Shown here piece after piece: positions 16,428 to 25,621 of a stretch of DNA of 64,000 nucleotides. The first letter of the stretch is position 1. The number at the start of each line of letters is the position of its first letter. The position numbers and the translations under genes are program-made. The notes under the pieces are model-generated. The model did no database searches. It worked only from the letters and a program-made list of their open reading frames with translations, and was not told the DNA's origin. Source of the DNA: Prevotella sp. P5-92 (GTDB lineage Bacteria > Bacteroidota > Bacteroidia > Bacteroidales > Bacteroidaceae). The DNA is taken from positions 1 to 64,000 of the forward strand of contig NZ_NPJG01000127.1 of NCBI RefSeq assembly GCF_002251245.1, read 5' to 3'.

Positions 16428-17447
16428 TTATTCCTTGTCCTCGATGGCTTGCATAATCTTAGCCTCGATTTCGTCGGCAAGTTCAGGATTGTCTTTGATC
16501 ACCTTCTTCACAGCGTCGCGACCCTGGGCAAGGCGGGTGTCGTTGTAAGAGAACCAACTGCCGCTCTTGCTGATGATGCCATATTCTACACCGAGGTCAA
16601 CGATCTCGCCGGTCTTGGAGATGCCTTCGCCGAAGGTAATCTCAAACTCGGCCTTGCGGAAAGGAGGAGCAACCTTGTTCTTTATGATCTTCACTCTCAC
16701 CTGGTTGCCAATCACCTCGTCGCCATCCTTGATGCTGGTGACGCGACGGATGTCGAGACGCACGCTGGAGTAGAACTTAAGGGCGTTTCCACCGGTGGTG
16801 GTTTCAGGGTTGCCAAACATGACGCCAATCTTCTCGCGCAACTGGTTGATGAAGATACATGTGGTGCTGGTCTTGCTGATGGTGCTTGTCATCTTTCTCA
16901 ATGCCTGACTCATGAGGCGTGCCTGCAGTCCCACCACATTATCGCCCATCTCGCCTTCGATTTCCTTTTTGGGAGTAAGGGCGGCAACAGAGTCGATGAC
17001 GATGATATCGACAGCAGAAGAGCGAATGAGTTGGTCGGCTATTTCGAGAGCCTGTTCGCCATTGTCGGGCTGCGATATGAGCAGGCTGTTGACATCCACT
17101 CCGAGCTTTGCCGCATAGAAGCGGTCGAAGGCGTGCTCGGCATCGATAAATGCCGCTATGCCGCCTTGTTTTTGCGCTTCGGCAATGGCGTGTATAGCGA
17201 GAGTGGTCTTTCCTGATGATTCAGGACCATAGATTTCGATGATACGTCCTTTAGGGTATCCTCCGACGCCGAGGGCTGCGTTGAGTCCGATGCTGCCTGT
17301 AGGAATGACGTCAACCTTCTCGATGTTGTCGTCGCCGAGTTTCATTATAGAACCCTTGCCGTAGTCTTTTTCTATTTTTGACATTGCAGCTTGCAGAGCC
17401 TGGAGCTTTGCCTGCTTGTTGTCGATTATTTCTTCTTTTTTTGCCAT
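16428..17447 (-). CDS. recA: Recombinase RecA
   Basis: 339 aa. Walker [10 protein letters not shown] (74-82), the MAW-like region around [19 protein letters not shown], Walker [11 protein letters not shown], the DNA-binding loop regions [19 protein letters not shown] and [28 protein letters not shown], and an acidic C-terminus ([15 protein letters not shown]). RecA forms filaments on single-stranded DNA for strand exchange and triggers LexA-type cleavage. I see no E. coli type SOS box upstream; the 5' flank is the purine-rich repeat described separately. The usual start is kept because it gives the typical [12 protein letters not shown]-terminus. Confidence 0.98.
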   Translation of the reverse strand: MAKKEEIIDNKQAKLQALQAAMSKIEKDYGKGSIMKLGDDNIEKVDVIPTGSIGLNAALGVGGYPKGRIIEIYGPESSGKTTLAIHAIAEAQKQGGIAAFIDAEHAFDRFYAAKLGVDVNSLLISQPDNGEQALEIADQLIRSSAVDIIVIDSVAALTPKKEIEGEMGDNVVGLQARLMSQALRKMTSTISKTSTTCIFINQLREKIGVMFGNPETTTGGNALKFYSSVRLDIRRVTSIKDGDEVIGNQVRVKIIKNKVAPPFRKAEFEITFGEGISKTGEIVDLGVEYGIISKSGSWFSYNDTRLAQGRDAVKKVIKDNPELADEIEAKIMQAIEDKE

Positions 17448-17462
17448 GGATTGTTTTTTTAA

Positions 17463-17495
17463 AGAGGGAAGAGGGAAGAAGGTAGAAGGTAGAGA
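17463..17495 (+). repeat. Left arm of inverted repeat flanking the four-helix-bundle gene
   Basis: Purine-rich arm built of AGGGAAG and AAGGTAG units. GAAGGTAGAAGGTAGAGA (17478-17495) is the exact reverse complement of 17928-17945, and the resemblance continues imperfectly for about 15 more bases outward. Confidence 0.7.
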
Positions 17496-17515
17496 ATACC
17501 TTAAGCCTTATGTCC

Positions 17516-17899
17516 CTATCCCTGTTGTTTACTTTTAATTTTTTTGTCTATCGTGTTTCTTAACCCTATCAACATCATTAATATTTGCCTTATGGATTTT
17601 TCCATGTCTGACAATTGGTCTTGAGTGATATAGCCTAACAGTTCCGCAATTTCCAATTGGCACATCACCTCGTGGAGCGACCCTATCGCGATGTCGATAA
17701 AGTGTAGCCGTTCTTTATCAGATAAACGTCCCATTCCCTCTGCAATATTCGAAGGAACAGAGACCGCTGCTCTTTGCAATTGGCTAATTATTCCGAAGTT
17801 TTCTTGTGGAGGGAATTGTTTCGAAAGTGAATATACATCAGCCACCATCTGCTTTGAGAGATGATAGACCTTCAGTTTTCTATAAAAGAAATCGTCCAT
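17516..17899 (-). CDS. Four-helix-bundle protein (23S rRNA IVP-like)
   Basis: 127 aa. The sequence shows the diagnostic features of this family: an N-terminal FYRKLKVYHLSKQMVADVY helix, FPPQENFGIISQLQRAAVSVPSNIAEGMGR in the centre, and GSLHEVMCQLEIAELLGYI followed by a final helix. Homologues were first found inside intervening sequences of 23S rRNA genes (e.g. Leptospira) and occur widely as stand-alone genes; they form pentamers and their biochemical function is unsettled. Here the gene lies between recA and a dehydrogenase gene, bracketed by a long inverted repeat, which suggests it arrived as a unit. No promoter of the Bacteroidetes type is evident immediately upstream. Confidence 0.85.
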   Translation of the reverse strand: MDDFFYRKLKVYHLSKQMVADVYSLSKQFPPQENFGIISQLQRAAVSVPSNIAEGMGRLSDKERLHFIDIAIGSLHEVMCQLEIAELLGYITQDQLSDMEKSIRQILMMLIGLRNTIDKKIKSKQQG

Positions 17900-17927
17900 C
17901 TGTTTTCGTTATTATCGTATAAACATT

Positions 17928-17960
17928 TCTCTACCTTCTACCTTCTACCCTCTACCCTCC
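17928..17960 (-). repeat. Right arm of inverted repeat flanking the four-helix-bundle gene
   Basis: TCTCTACCTTCTACCTTC (17928-17945) is the reverse complement of 17478-17495; it continues as TACCCTCTACCCTCC, matching the left arm imperfectly. The two arms are about 430 bases apart with one gene between. Confidence 0.7.
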
Positions 17961-17977
17961 AGAGAACTCCCCTCTCC

Positions 17978-19216
17978 TTACAACTCAATATCCTCGTCAT
18001 GAATCTCGTGCCAAGGTAGGCCTTGCTTGTTGAGCTGTTCCATGAAAGGATCGGGATCAAACTCTTCTACGTTGTGTACGCCAGGGGTGTTCCAGATGCC
18101 CTTGACGAACATCATGGCTCCAATCATTGCGGGAACACCGGTGGTATAGCTTACGCCCTGCATGCCCGTCTCGTTATATGCCGCCTGGTGGCTACAGTTG
18201 TTATATATATAATAGGTGTGCTCCTTGCCGTCTTTCAATCCTCGTATGCGGCAGCCTATGCTGGTCTCGCCGTCGTAATTCTCGCCGAGGTCTTGCGGAT
18301 TAGGCAGCACAGCCTTGAGGAACTGCAGAGGCACAATCTTTACCTTTACCTTTTCCGACGGATTATCGGCCAGCGGTGCCTCGTATTCGATCTCGTCAAT
18401 GCGCGACATGCCGAGGTTCTGGATGCAGTCGAGATAAGTGAGATATTGTTGTCCGAACGTCATCCAGAAGCGTGCGCGCTTGATGGTAGGATAGTTGATG
18501 ACGAGCGACTCTATCTCCTCGTGGTGCAGGAGGTAGCTTTCCTTTGGGCCGATATTTGGATAGTTGAGAGGCTTATGGATCTCGAGTGGTTCGGTCTCCA
18601 CCCATTTGCCGTCTTCCCAGTATAGGCCTTTTTGGGTGATTTCACGTATGTTGATCTCGGGGTTGAAGTTTGTGGCAAAAGCCTTGTGGTGGTTGCCGGC
18701 ATTGCAATCGACAATGTCGAGATATTGAATCTCGTCGAAGTGGTGTTTGGCAGCATAGGCGGTGAAGATGCTTGTTACGCCTGGGTCGAAACCGCATCCC
18801 AGGATGGCGCACAATCCGGCTTTTTCAAAGCGTTCGCGGTAAGCCCACTGCCAAGAGTACTCGAAGTGAGCCTCGTCTTTTGGCTCGTAGTTGGCAGTGT
18901 CGAGATAGTTGCAGCCACATGCCAAGCAAGCGTCCATGATGGTGAGGTCCTGATAAGGCAGTGCAAGGTTGACCACGAGTTCAGGTTTGAAGTCATTGAA
19001 TAAAGATTTAAGCTGTTCTACGTCGTCGGCATCCACCTGAGCTGTCTTGATGTCCATATTATGTCCAGCCTTGTGAATGGCCTCTACGATTTTGTCACAT
19101 TTTTCCTTACGACGACTTGCAATCATGAAGTCTGTAAACACATCGGCATTCTGTGCAATTTTGAATGCCGCAACGGTGGCGACGCCACCTGCTCCAATCA
19201 TAAGAATTCTACTCAT
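17978..19216 (-). CDS. Carboxynorspermidine/carboxyspermidine dehydrogenase (saccharopine dehydrogenase family)
   Basis: 412 aa. N-terminal Rossmann nucleotide site ILMIGAGGVATVAAFKIAQ, then VVNLALPYQDLTIMDACLACGCNYLDTANYE and AILGCGFDPGVTSIFTAYAAKHHFD, which are characteristic of carboxynorspermidine synthase in Bacteroidetes. It condenses aspartate semialdehyde with putrescine or diaminopropane using NADPH, the step before a decarboxylase that yields spermidine or norspermidine. The decarboxylase is not in the window. The gene start overlaps the stop of the upstream 202-aa gene by eight bases (19209-19216), so translation is coupled. A true lysine-pathway saccharopine dehydrogenase is a less likely alternative. 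Confidence 0.85.
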   Translation of the reverse strand: MSRILMIGAGGVATVAAFKIAQNADVFTDFMIASRRKEKCDKIVEAIHKAGHNMDIKTAQVDADDVEQLKSLFNDFKPELVVNLALPYQDLTIMDACLACGCNYLDTANYEPKDEAHFEYSWQWAYRERFEKAGLCAILGCGFDPGVTSIFTAYAAKHHFDEIQYLDIVDCNAGNHHKAFATNFNPEINIREITQKGLYWEDGKWVETEPLEIHKPLNYPNIGPKESYLLHHEEIESLVINYPTIKRARFWMTFGQQYLTYLDCIQNLGMSRIDEIEYEAPLADNPSEKVKVKIVPLQFLKAVLPNPQDLGENYDGETSIGCRIRGLKDGKEHTYYIYNNCSHQAAYNETGMQGVSYTTGVPAMIGAMMFVKGIWNTPGVHNVEEFDPDPFMEQLNKQGLPWHEIHDEDIEL

Positions 19217-19817
19217 TGTAATTATGTATTTTTTGTTGATTATTTATTTCATCTCCCCTTATGCCCAATGCCGCCATGAGGGAATAGCCGAGGATTTCCT
19301 GACGGAAGTTGCCGGCAGGGAGTGGCTGCATGGCAAAGACGGTGGTGCGGATGTCGTCGGGAGTGTCGCGCAGCGCGCGTTTCACGCCGTCGTAGTAATT
19401 CTCGGCATTGGGTATTAGCATCAGCCTCTTGATACCTTTCTGCGAGCATATATGCATGAGAGAGTCGCAGAAGAGATGTTCCTTGTCTGTCATTTCTTCT
19501 ACGGGCAGTGCGCTGAACGTGAATTCACCGAGATGATCCTTGAAGGCTTTTCCGTCGAGGTCGTTGACGAGGCTTGAAGGGGTGAAATTTTCAAGTGTCT
19601 CATGCCGTTTGTCATATACGAGGATTACCTGTGTGTTGTTCTCGCCTTGGCGTATTCCGCCATCGAGAGCAATGCAGTCGATCCATCGTGAGATGTCGGC
19701 CTGAGGTATGCGTCGTTGCAGCATACGTTCGAAGTTGACTATAAGATTGAATGCCACCTTGTCGATATAGTCTGCATCTACGAGGATGACATTTTCGCTC
19801 CATTGTTGTTGTTCCAT
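19209..19817 (-). CDS. Unknown cytosolic protein, 202 aa
   Basis: The open frame reaches 19922, but a well-formed promoter lies at 19845-19875, inside that extension, and the ATG at 19817 gives MEQQQWSENVILVDADYID, so I take 19817. The fold looks alpha/beta: VILVDADYIDKVAFNLIVNFERML, TQVILVYDKRH, and IKRLMLIPNAENYYDGVKRALRD. No family is recognised. The eight-base overlap with the carboxynorspermidine dehydrogenase gene puts the two in one operon, but there is no evidence that it acts in polyamine synthesis. Confidence 0.75.
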   Translation of the reverse strand: MEQQQWSENVILVDADYIDKVAFNLIVNFERMLQRRIPQADISRWIDCIALDGGIRQGENNTQVILVYDKRHETLENFTPSSLVNDLDGKAFKDHLGEFTFSALPVEEMTDKEHLFCDSLMHICSQKGIKRLMLIPNAENYYDGVKRALRDTPDDIRTTVFAMQPLPAGNFRQEILGYSLMAALGIRGDEINNQQKIHNYNE

Positions 19818-19844
19818 ATTCTGAGTCGTTGTTTTTTTCAGGTG

Positions 19845-19875
19845 CAAATATACTACATTATCTGCTAACGGCAAA
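19845..19875 (-). promoter_or_regulatory. Promoter for the 202-aa gene and the dehydrogenase
   Basis: On the minus strand TTTG (19875-19872), 19 nt, TATATTTG (19852-19845). Transcription would begin near 19838, which fixes the downstream start at 19817. Confidence 0.75.
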
Positions 19876-19885
19876 ATGTTTTCGG

Positions 19886-22693
19886 TTAATTTTGTGTCGT
19901 GGATATAGTTTCGGGTATCCATATCCAGAACGTCGAGCCTTTGCCTACTTCCGATTCAACGCCTATTTGTCCGCCGCATTTCTCGGCGATGGCCTTGCAG
20001 ATGCTCAGTCCGAGGCCTGCGCCTTGGATGTAATCGTTGAGCTTAACGAATCGGCCGAATATCTTGTCGTGTTTGTCTGCCGGTATTCCCGCACCTGTGT
20101 CTTCGCAGTAAATGTAAAGACCGTTGTCCCTGCGTTCATATCCCAGGGTGATATGCCCCTGATGGGTATATTTGACGGCGTTGGTGAGGAAGTTGGTTAT
20201 CACCTGGTGAATGCGATTGATGTCGATGGTCACTTCGAGATGGTCGTAAGGCTCTACGCTGATAAACTTCACGTTCGGGTCTTGTACTCTCTGTTTGAGC
20301 GAAGTACAGATCATATGGAACGAATCGGCAAAATCTACTTTAGCAGGTTTCAGCGACAGCCCGTTGGAGTCTAACTCGGAGATGACAAGAATGTCGTTTA
20401 TGAGTTGTATGAGAAGGTCGCAGTTGTTGAGGATGATTTTCAGGAATTCGCCTCGTTCCTCTGCAGACTCCACTGCTTGCAGCACGTCGCAGAAGCCCAC
20501 GATGGCATTGAGCGGGGTTCGGATTTCGTGTGTCATGTTGGCAAGGAACACACTCTTAAGTCTTGCCGAGTCTTGTGCCCGCTCGCTTTCTTTCTTCATG
20601 CTGATTTGTGCGTTTATGAGTTCATCGATATCTCTTATCAGTCCGAAGCAACCTTTGATCTTTCCTTCGTTGTCGTATTCAGGCACGCTGTTTATGGCAT
20701 GCCATGTAGGTATATCCTCACCATTAAGATTCTTGTTGATGAGCACCACGGTATCGCATGGCACGCCGCCATTTACGGTAGGGTCGATGACTCGTCTGAG
20801 TTCTTCTTTCTTGTCTTCTTCCATGACGAAATTCACGCAATCCTCCATGGTGTGTCGTCTTTCCAGTGTGCGCAGGTCGCGATAGAGCGTGAACGTTTGT
20901 TTCTCAACGTTTGATCGCCATACCATCATATTTGCTTCTTCGAGTAGTATCTTCAGTTCGTTCTCGTATTTCTCCATGTCATAGCTCACTCGTCTTATCT
21001 TCTCGTCCTGCATACGGCTCTGCCTGTACATTTCCCGTTCGTCTTTCATGTCGCGTGCAGTGACCATGTAGTAAGCGATGTCGCCTTTGTCGTTGAGTAC
21101 GGGCCGGCATCTGAAGTCGATGTAGTCAGGCTTTCCGTTGCCGTTGAGGTCGCAGTTGGTGCATACAAGATAGGTGTATTTGTCTCCCTTGATGAAGTTT
21201 CCCCTTAGGGCAGGCAAGTCAAAGAGCAGAGTATCTTCTGCCGTTATTCTCGCGAATTTTCCCGGGTCGAGGATTTTTTTCATCATAGTGTTGGCGCTGA
21301 CGAGTGTGCCGTTGGTATTGTAGATGGCCATTCCCACAATAGACATCTCGAAGATGTGTTCGTATATTTCCGACGTGTTGTGTTCCTCAGCCTCCTGTTG
21401 TTCTACAAGAGTGATGTCTGACAGTGTAGTATATACGTTTATCGTCTTCCCCTTATCCTCCTCAAGAGCCATCTGTCCTGATAAGGAGCGCCATTGAGGC
21501 TGGATCTTGGTGCCAAAGTTGTAACGGTATTTTACTTGGTGGATTTTGTCTTTCGACCTATGCATTTCCTTGAAAGCCTCTTTCACTCCTTCCCTGTCGT
21601 CAGAGTGAATATTGGCAAACAGTTCTTTCATGCCGATGCTTTCTGACTTGATAAAGTTGCCATAGAGGTTTCTTGCCTTGCCGGTCTTTATGTTAGAGCA
21701 GATGATGTAGTTACCACCGGTGGAGAGCGCAGCCTGTATGATGTTGTTGGTGTCTGTAAGCTGTCGCAGGGTGTGTTTCAGCCTGATGTTGACTATGCGG
21801 TTGATGAGTAGCAGTACGCAGCAGAAGAGAAGCAAACCGAAGGATATGAAGAGGATGGTGACCGCCAAGGAGTTGTCAATCTCGTCGTCATTGCCATATA
21901 TCCACTTGTTGGTAAGGCGGAACATTTCGCCGCTTTGTTCCATGCTGTTGCATTGTGCGTCGAGGGCGAGGATGAGCGACTTGTCGCGACTGGCAAAGAT
22001 TATCTTTCCTGCAGGAATGTCGATGCTGTTTATAACCACAGAGTTAGAGAGGTTATATTTATCGATGTAGTGTTCCATCGTCTTTCCTCCGCCGATAATA
22101 TAGTCGCATTCCCCCTTTGTCATGGCCTCGATAGCGACCTTGGCAGAGGCATATCTAATCTGTGAGGGTGAGAGAAGACCGTCGTGCAAGGCTTTTTCTG
22201 CCGAGTATCCGCCTTTTTTTGCATAAACTATGTCATCATCTTTCAGTTCGCTGAGTTTCCTGACAGGTTTGACACCTTTTCTGGAGACTATTACCGACCT
22301 GAAGGAAGCGACCTCAAATTTTCCGTAATACACGCCGGGAATCTCCTCTACCACAGGAGCGAGCACGAGGTTTGTTTCGTTATACTCGAATGCTCCCTGT
22401 GCGGCATATTTTTCTTTTACGAGAAAGTCGTAGTTGATGCTGAGTTTTGAGAATAGTTTTTTCATCAGTTCGATGTTAAAACCGATGGCGTTTCCTTCGT
22501 CGTTCATAAACTCAAAAGGATAGAATTCCATGTCGCACGAAACCTTTAGTGGTCTCTCTACTGAATATTTTTCGCGTAGAAACTGGGTTTGCGCTAATGT
22601 GTAAGTAGCGAACGTCACTACGACCATTAGGGCTATCCGTCTGCAGCTATGGTGTCTCAGGGAGTGAATTATGCTGATGTACGATGGTTTCAT
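19886..22693 (-). CDS. Histidine kinase with periplasmic amino-acid-binding-like sensor
   Basis: 935 aa. A membrane segment (about 20-36) precedes an SBP_bac_3-like domain (about 45-270; KVSCDMEFYPFEFMNDEGNAIG, IVYAKKGGYSAEKAL, CDYIIGGGKTMEHYI), then a second membrane helix (about 280-303), PAS-like regions (GMAIYNTNGTLVSANTMMKK; CFGLIRDIDEL) and a complete kinase core: His722 in NMTHEIRTPLNAIVGF, N box ITNFLTNAVKYT, G1 DTGAGIPA and G2 GAGLGLSICKAI. It should autophosphorylate on His722. No receiver domain is attached and no dedicated regulator is adjacent in the same operon. It begins five bases after the stop of the related 948-aa protein, so the two are made from one message. Confidence 0.9.
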   Translation of the reverse strand: MKPSYISIIHSLRHHSCRRIALMVVVTFATYTLAQTQFLREKYSVERPLKVSCDMEFYPFEFMNDEGNAIGFNIELMKKLFSKLSINYDFLVKEKYAAQGAFEYNETNLVLAPVVEEIPGVYYGKFEVASFRSVIVSRKGVKPVRKLSELKDDDIVYAKKGGYSAEKALHDGLLSPSQIRYASAKVAIEAMTKGECDYIIGGGKTMEHYIDKYNLSNSVVINSIDIPAGKIIFASRDKSLILALDAQCNSMEQSGEMFRLTNKWIYGNDDEIDNSLAVTILFISFGLLLFCCVLLLINRIVNIRLKHTLRQLTDTNNIIQAALSTGGNYIICSNIKTGKARNLYGNFIKSESIGMKELFANIHSDDREGVKEAFKEMHRSKDKIHQVKYRYNFGTKIQPQWRSLSGQMALEEDKGKTINVYTTLSDITLVEQQEAEEHNTSEIYEHIFEMSIVGMAIYNTNGTLVSANTMMKKILDPGKFARITAEDTLLFDLPALRGNFIKGDKYTYLVCTNCDLNGNGKPDYIDFRCRPVLNDKGDIAYYMVTARDMKDEREMYRQSRMQDEKIRRVSYDMEKYENELKILLEEANMMVWRSNVEKQTFTLYRDLRTLERRHTMEDCVNFVMEEDKKEELRRVIDPTVNGGVPCDTVVLINKNLNGEDIPTWHAINSVPEYDNEGKIKGCFGLIRDIDELINAQISMKKESERAQDSARLKSVFLANMTHEIRTPLNAIVGFCDVLQAVESAEERGEFLKIILNNCDLLIQLINDILVISELDSNGLSLKPAKVDFADSFHMICTSLKQRVQDPNVKFISVEPYDHLEVTIDINRIHQVITNFLTNAVKYTHQGHITLGYERRDNGLYIYCEDTGAGIPADKHDKIFGRFVKLNDYIQGAGLGLSICKAIAEKCGGQIGVESEVGKGSTFWIWIPETISTTQN

Positions 22694-22698
22694 TATCT

Positions 22699-25545
22699 CT
22701 AATTGTTTTCGAGTTCTTTTAATAAATCCTTACAAGGTATGGAGACCCAGACAGTGGTGCCACGTCCCTCTGCAGACTGTATGTCCATTTGTCCGCCGAG
22801 GAGTTTTGCGAGTTCGTTGCATATGGTTATCTGTAGTTCCACGTTATAGTCGCCTTTCAGTCCGTCGATGGTTCTGTCAAGGATTCTCTCAATGGTGGTT
22901 TGGGCGAATCCCATGCCAGTGTCCTCGATGACAAAGGTGAGGAGACCGTTGCGATATTCGTAACGTGTACGTATATGGCCTCTTTCTGTGAATTTTGCCG
23001 AGAGCATGCAAAGTGTCTCGATGATGAATCCTGTCTGTGCACTGTCGATTTCGAGAATCAGTGGGTCGGGGCGTGTCTCTACTTTTGTCTCCACGTTCTC
23101 GTTTACACCGCGGCTCAGACCTATTAGGCAGTGTGCATTGAAGAGTTCACCGAAATCGGTGGGTTGAGGATTCAGTTCGAGCATCTTTGCGTCGATGCGC
23201 GAGAGCAGCAGGATGTTGTTGACGAGTTTTAGCAGCAAGTCAGTGTTTTTCTTTATCTCGTTGATGAAAGTGGGTTCGTCGTCGCGGTCGTGAGGAGCGT
23301 TGAAGAGTTCGGCAAAACCTACCACGGTGTTGAGCGGAGTACGTATCTCGTAGCTCATGTTCATGAGGAATGAGTTTTTTACTTTCTCGGCTTCCTGTGC
23401 TTTTTCCGACTCCTCCTTCAGGCGTTTTTCTGTTTCTGCCAGTTCGGTGATGTCCCTACAAAGGCAGAAGTAGTGGCTTATGTCGCCCTTGTTGTCGCTC
23501 ATGGGCACGGCGTTGAGCTCAAACTGTCTGTTGTGCCTGTTTTTGTCCAGTAAACGGCTGTCAAGTCTCAGTTTGAATTTTCCTGTTTTCTTCTTGTCCA
23601 TGTTAAGCATTATGCCGGCAATGTGTCTTGTTTGTGATGCTTTCATCATGTGTACGCACTGCAGTTGTGAGAGCATGAGCTTGGGCTTGTTCATGTCGTA
23701 AGTCACCTCCATGGTTTTGGTTTTGATGTTGTAGTTGGCCAGCACGGTTTTGCTCACTTCGAGAGCGTTATTGATATTTTCCACATATTTGCTTACCTCT
23801 TGAGAAGCGGTCTCGATACGTTTTGAGCGTCGTCGTTCACGGTTCATCTGCAATGCCACATCGGTGATGTCCCTTCCAGCTGACACAATGAAGATGAGTT
23901 TGCCCTGGGCGTCGTAGATAGGCAGGATGGTGAACTCGTAATATACAATGCCTTTACGTGTCCAGTATTCTGAGATGAGGTTCTGTCGTCGTAGATCGTC
24001 AAAGTCAATGATTGAAGATACCCATAACTCGTCGATGATGTCGTGTTGCATATGGTGGAACACGGGCACCCTTGAGATATGCATCTTTGATTCGAGAAAT
24101 TCTTTCTTATCTACAATGCCGAACGTCTCGCATGCGCTGTCGTTGATGTCAATCATATATCCGTTGCCGTCAAATAGGGCAATCTGAGCCATGGCGGTAT
24201 TGAAGATGGTACGGAAACGCATGAGGTTGTCGCGAGTCTTGTTGAGCTTGCTCTTTTCAAGGGTCTTGTCTGTCTGCACGCCGAGAAGCACTGTCGGTTC
24301 TCCAAATTCCTCGCGCAACACAGAGATACTGAGGTCGAAGAAGTATGTCGCGTTGATGTTTCTTGGATCGTGGCATCTTACGGGCATTGTCTTTGTCTCT
24401 GCCCGTTTCTTTGCTATGTCGTCAATGGCACTTAGCATCATGGCATAGTCCTGTGGCTCAAAGAATGCGGCAAAAGCCTTCCTGTTGTAGTTCTCATATT
24501 CGCTTTTTTCGATGGTGATGCTGTTGAATTGTTGTTCTTTCACATCGTAGGTCCATATTCGATAGTTGCCTGAATTGATGAGCAGGCTGAGCTGTGTCGT
24601 CTGTCGCTGTACGTCCTTTCTTGCCTTGCGTTCGCGGTAGTGGTAGTAGAAATAGTAGCAAAGGTAAGAGCATATCAGGAATACAGTAAGCAGGAGGATG
24701 TTTAGTAACCATTGCGGCATTCCCGAGACTGGTGACGCAGCGGGATAGAACCATTTCTGTCTTAAGGCAAGTACCTCTTCGCTTGTCGATATCTCGTCGT
24801 AGAGGCTGTCGAGTTTTTGCAGCAGTGTAGAGTCTTTGGACATGAAGTGATACTCACCATACCTCATGTTTACCGACGAGATTCTTAGATCTGTGAGTTT
24901 GTATTTGTCAATGAGGTATCTGATGGTCATGGAGTTCCAAAGAACGGCCCCCTCATTATCTTCGTTTATCTTCATTAAAGCCGCCTTCATGTCTCTCATG
25001 GGGATTGCGTTGTCTTTCATGCCGTCCTGCACCATAAGATTATGGCTGAAGCTATTGTCATGCACTATCACACGGTGGCGTTTTAAGTCAGCGAACTCCC
25101 TGATGCCAGGGTCTTTGCTACGTGGGAATGCCACACTATGGGTAAAAAGCGTCAGCACGTTGTTGCCGTAGGCTCCATACTGGTCGTGGAAGAATGCCTT
25201 CATGCCTATGGTGAGGTCTGCTTTGCCTGATTGAAGGTCCTCGAAGTTGCCAGGAGTGGCTTTAAGAACGATGTTGACGGGTATGCCCAGCTTCTCGGTC
25301 ATCATTTTCACAAGCTCTACGTTATAACCGTCAGGTTTCCCCTCGCTGTTAATAAAGGCATAAGGTGCCAAGTCCCACAGGTCTTCATATACCAGCGGGT
25401 TGTCTTTAGTGTACTGTCTTTTGCCAGTGTTGGCCTTGACATTTTGCTCTGGTGCAGCTTCCTTTGCTGTCGTCTTGTCTTGTGCCTTAGCAAATAGCAC
25501 GCATAGAGAGCAGAGGGATATAATTATTAGTTTTCTAATGCGCAT
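22699..25545 (-). CDS. Histidine-kinase-like sensor with degenerate catalytic core
   Basis: 948 aa, same layout as the following gene: signal segment, SBP_bac_3-like periplasmic domain (about 50-275; DLWDLAPYAFINSEGKPDGYNVELVK), membrane helix (about 280-300), PAS domains (ALFDGNGYMIDINDSACETFG, then FTILPIYDAQGKLIFIVSAGRD) and a kinase region. However the H-box reads NMSYEIRTPL: the phospho-acceptor His is Tyr732 (codon at 23350-23352). Both N-box asparagines are replaced (FIIETLCMLSAKFT), and the G2 GLGL motif is lost (NVELQITICNEL), while G1 DTGMGF remains. Autophosphorylation is therefore not expected. It may sense a ligand and act on the intact kinase made from the same operon, for example as a heterodimer partner. 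Confidence 0.85.
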   Translation of the reverse strand: MRIRKLIIISLCSLCVLFAKAQDKTTAKEAAPEQNVKANTGKRQYTKDNPLVYEDLWDLAPYAFINSEGKPDGYNVELVKMMTEKLGIPVNIVLKATPGNFEDLQSGKADLTIGMKAFFHDQYGAYGNNVLTLFTHSVAFPRSKDPGIREFADLKRHRVIVHDNSFSHNLMVQDGMKDNAIPMRDMKAALMKINEDNEGAVLWNSMTIRYLIDKYKLTDLRISSVNMRYGEYHFMSKDSTLLQKLDSLYDEISTSEEVLALRQKWFYPAASPVSGMPQWLLNILLLTVFLICSYLCYYFYYHYRERKARKDVQRQTTQLSLLINSGNYRIWTYDVKEQQFNSITIEKSEYENYNRKAFAAFFEPQDYAMMLSAIDDIAKKRAETKTMPVRCHDPRNINATYFFDLSISVLREEFGEPTVLLGVQTDKTLEKSKLNKTRDNLMRFRTIFNTAMAQIALFDGNGYMIDINDSACETFGIVDKKEFLESKMHISRVPVFHHMQHDIIDELWVSSIIDFDDLRRQNLISEYWTRKGIVYYEFTILPIYDAQGKLIFIVSAGRDITDVALQMNRERRRSKRIETASQEVSKYVENINNALEVSKTVLANYNIKTKTMEVTYDMNKPKLMLSQLQCVHMMKASQTRHIAGIMLNMDKKKTGKFKLRLDSRLLDKNRHNRQFELNAVPMSDNKGDISHYFCLCRDITELAETEKRLKEESEKAQEAEKVKNSFLMNMSYEIRTPLNTVVGFAELFNAPHDRDDEPTFINEIKKNTDLLLKLVNNILLLSRIDAKMLELNPQPTDFGELFNAHCLIGLSRGVNENVETKVETRPDPLILEIDSAQTGFIIETLCMLSAKFTERGHIRTRYEYRNGLLTFVIEDTGMGFAQTTIERILDRTIDGLKGDYNVELQITICNELAKLLGGQMDIQSAEGRGTTVWVSIPCKDLLKELENN

Positions 25546-25570
25546 AGTTAGGATATGTTACATTTGGGTG

Positions 25571-25578
25571 CAAAGTTA
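25571..25578 (-). promoter_or_regulatory. -7 box upstream of the tandem sensor operon
   Basis: CAAAGTTA reads TAACTTTG on the minus strand, 26 bases upstream of the start at 25545. No convincing -33 box is at the usual distance. Confidence 0.5.
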
Positions 25579-25621
25579 ACAAAAAAAAGTTGCGCATTGA
25601 AATAATTTTATGTAATAAATG

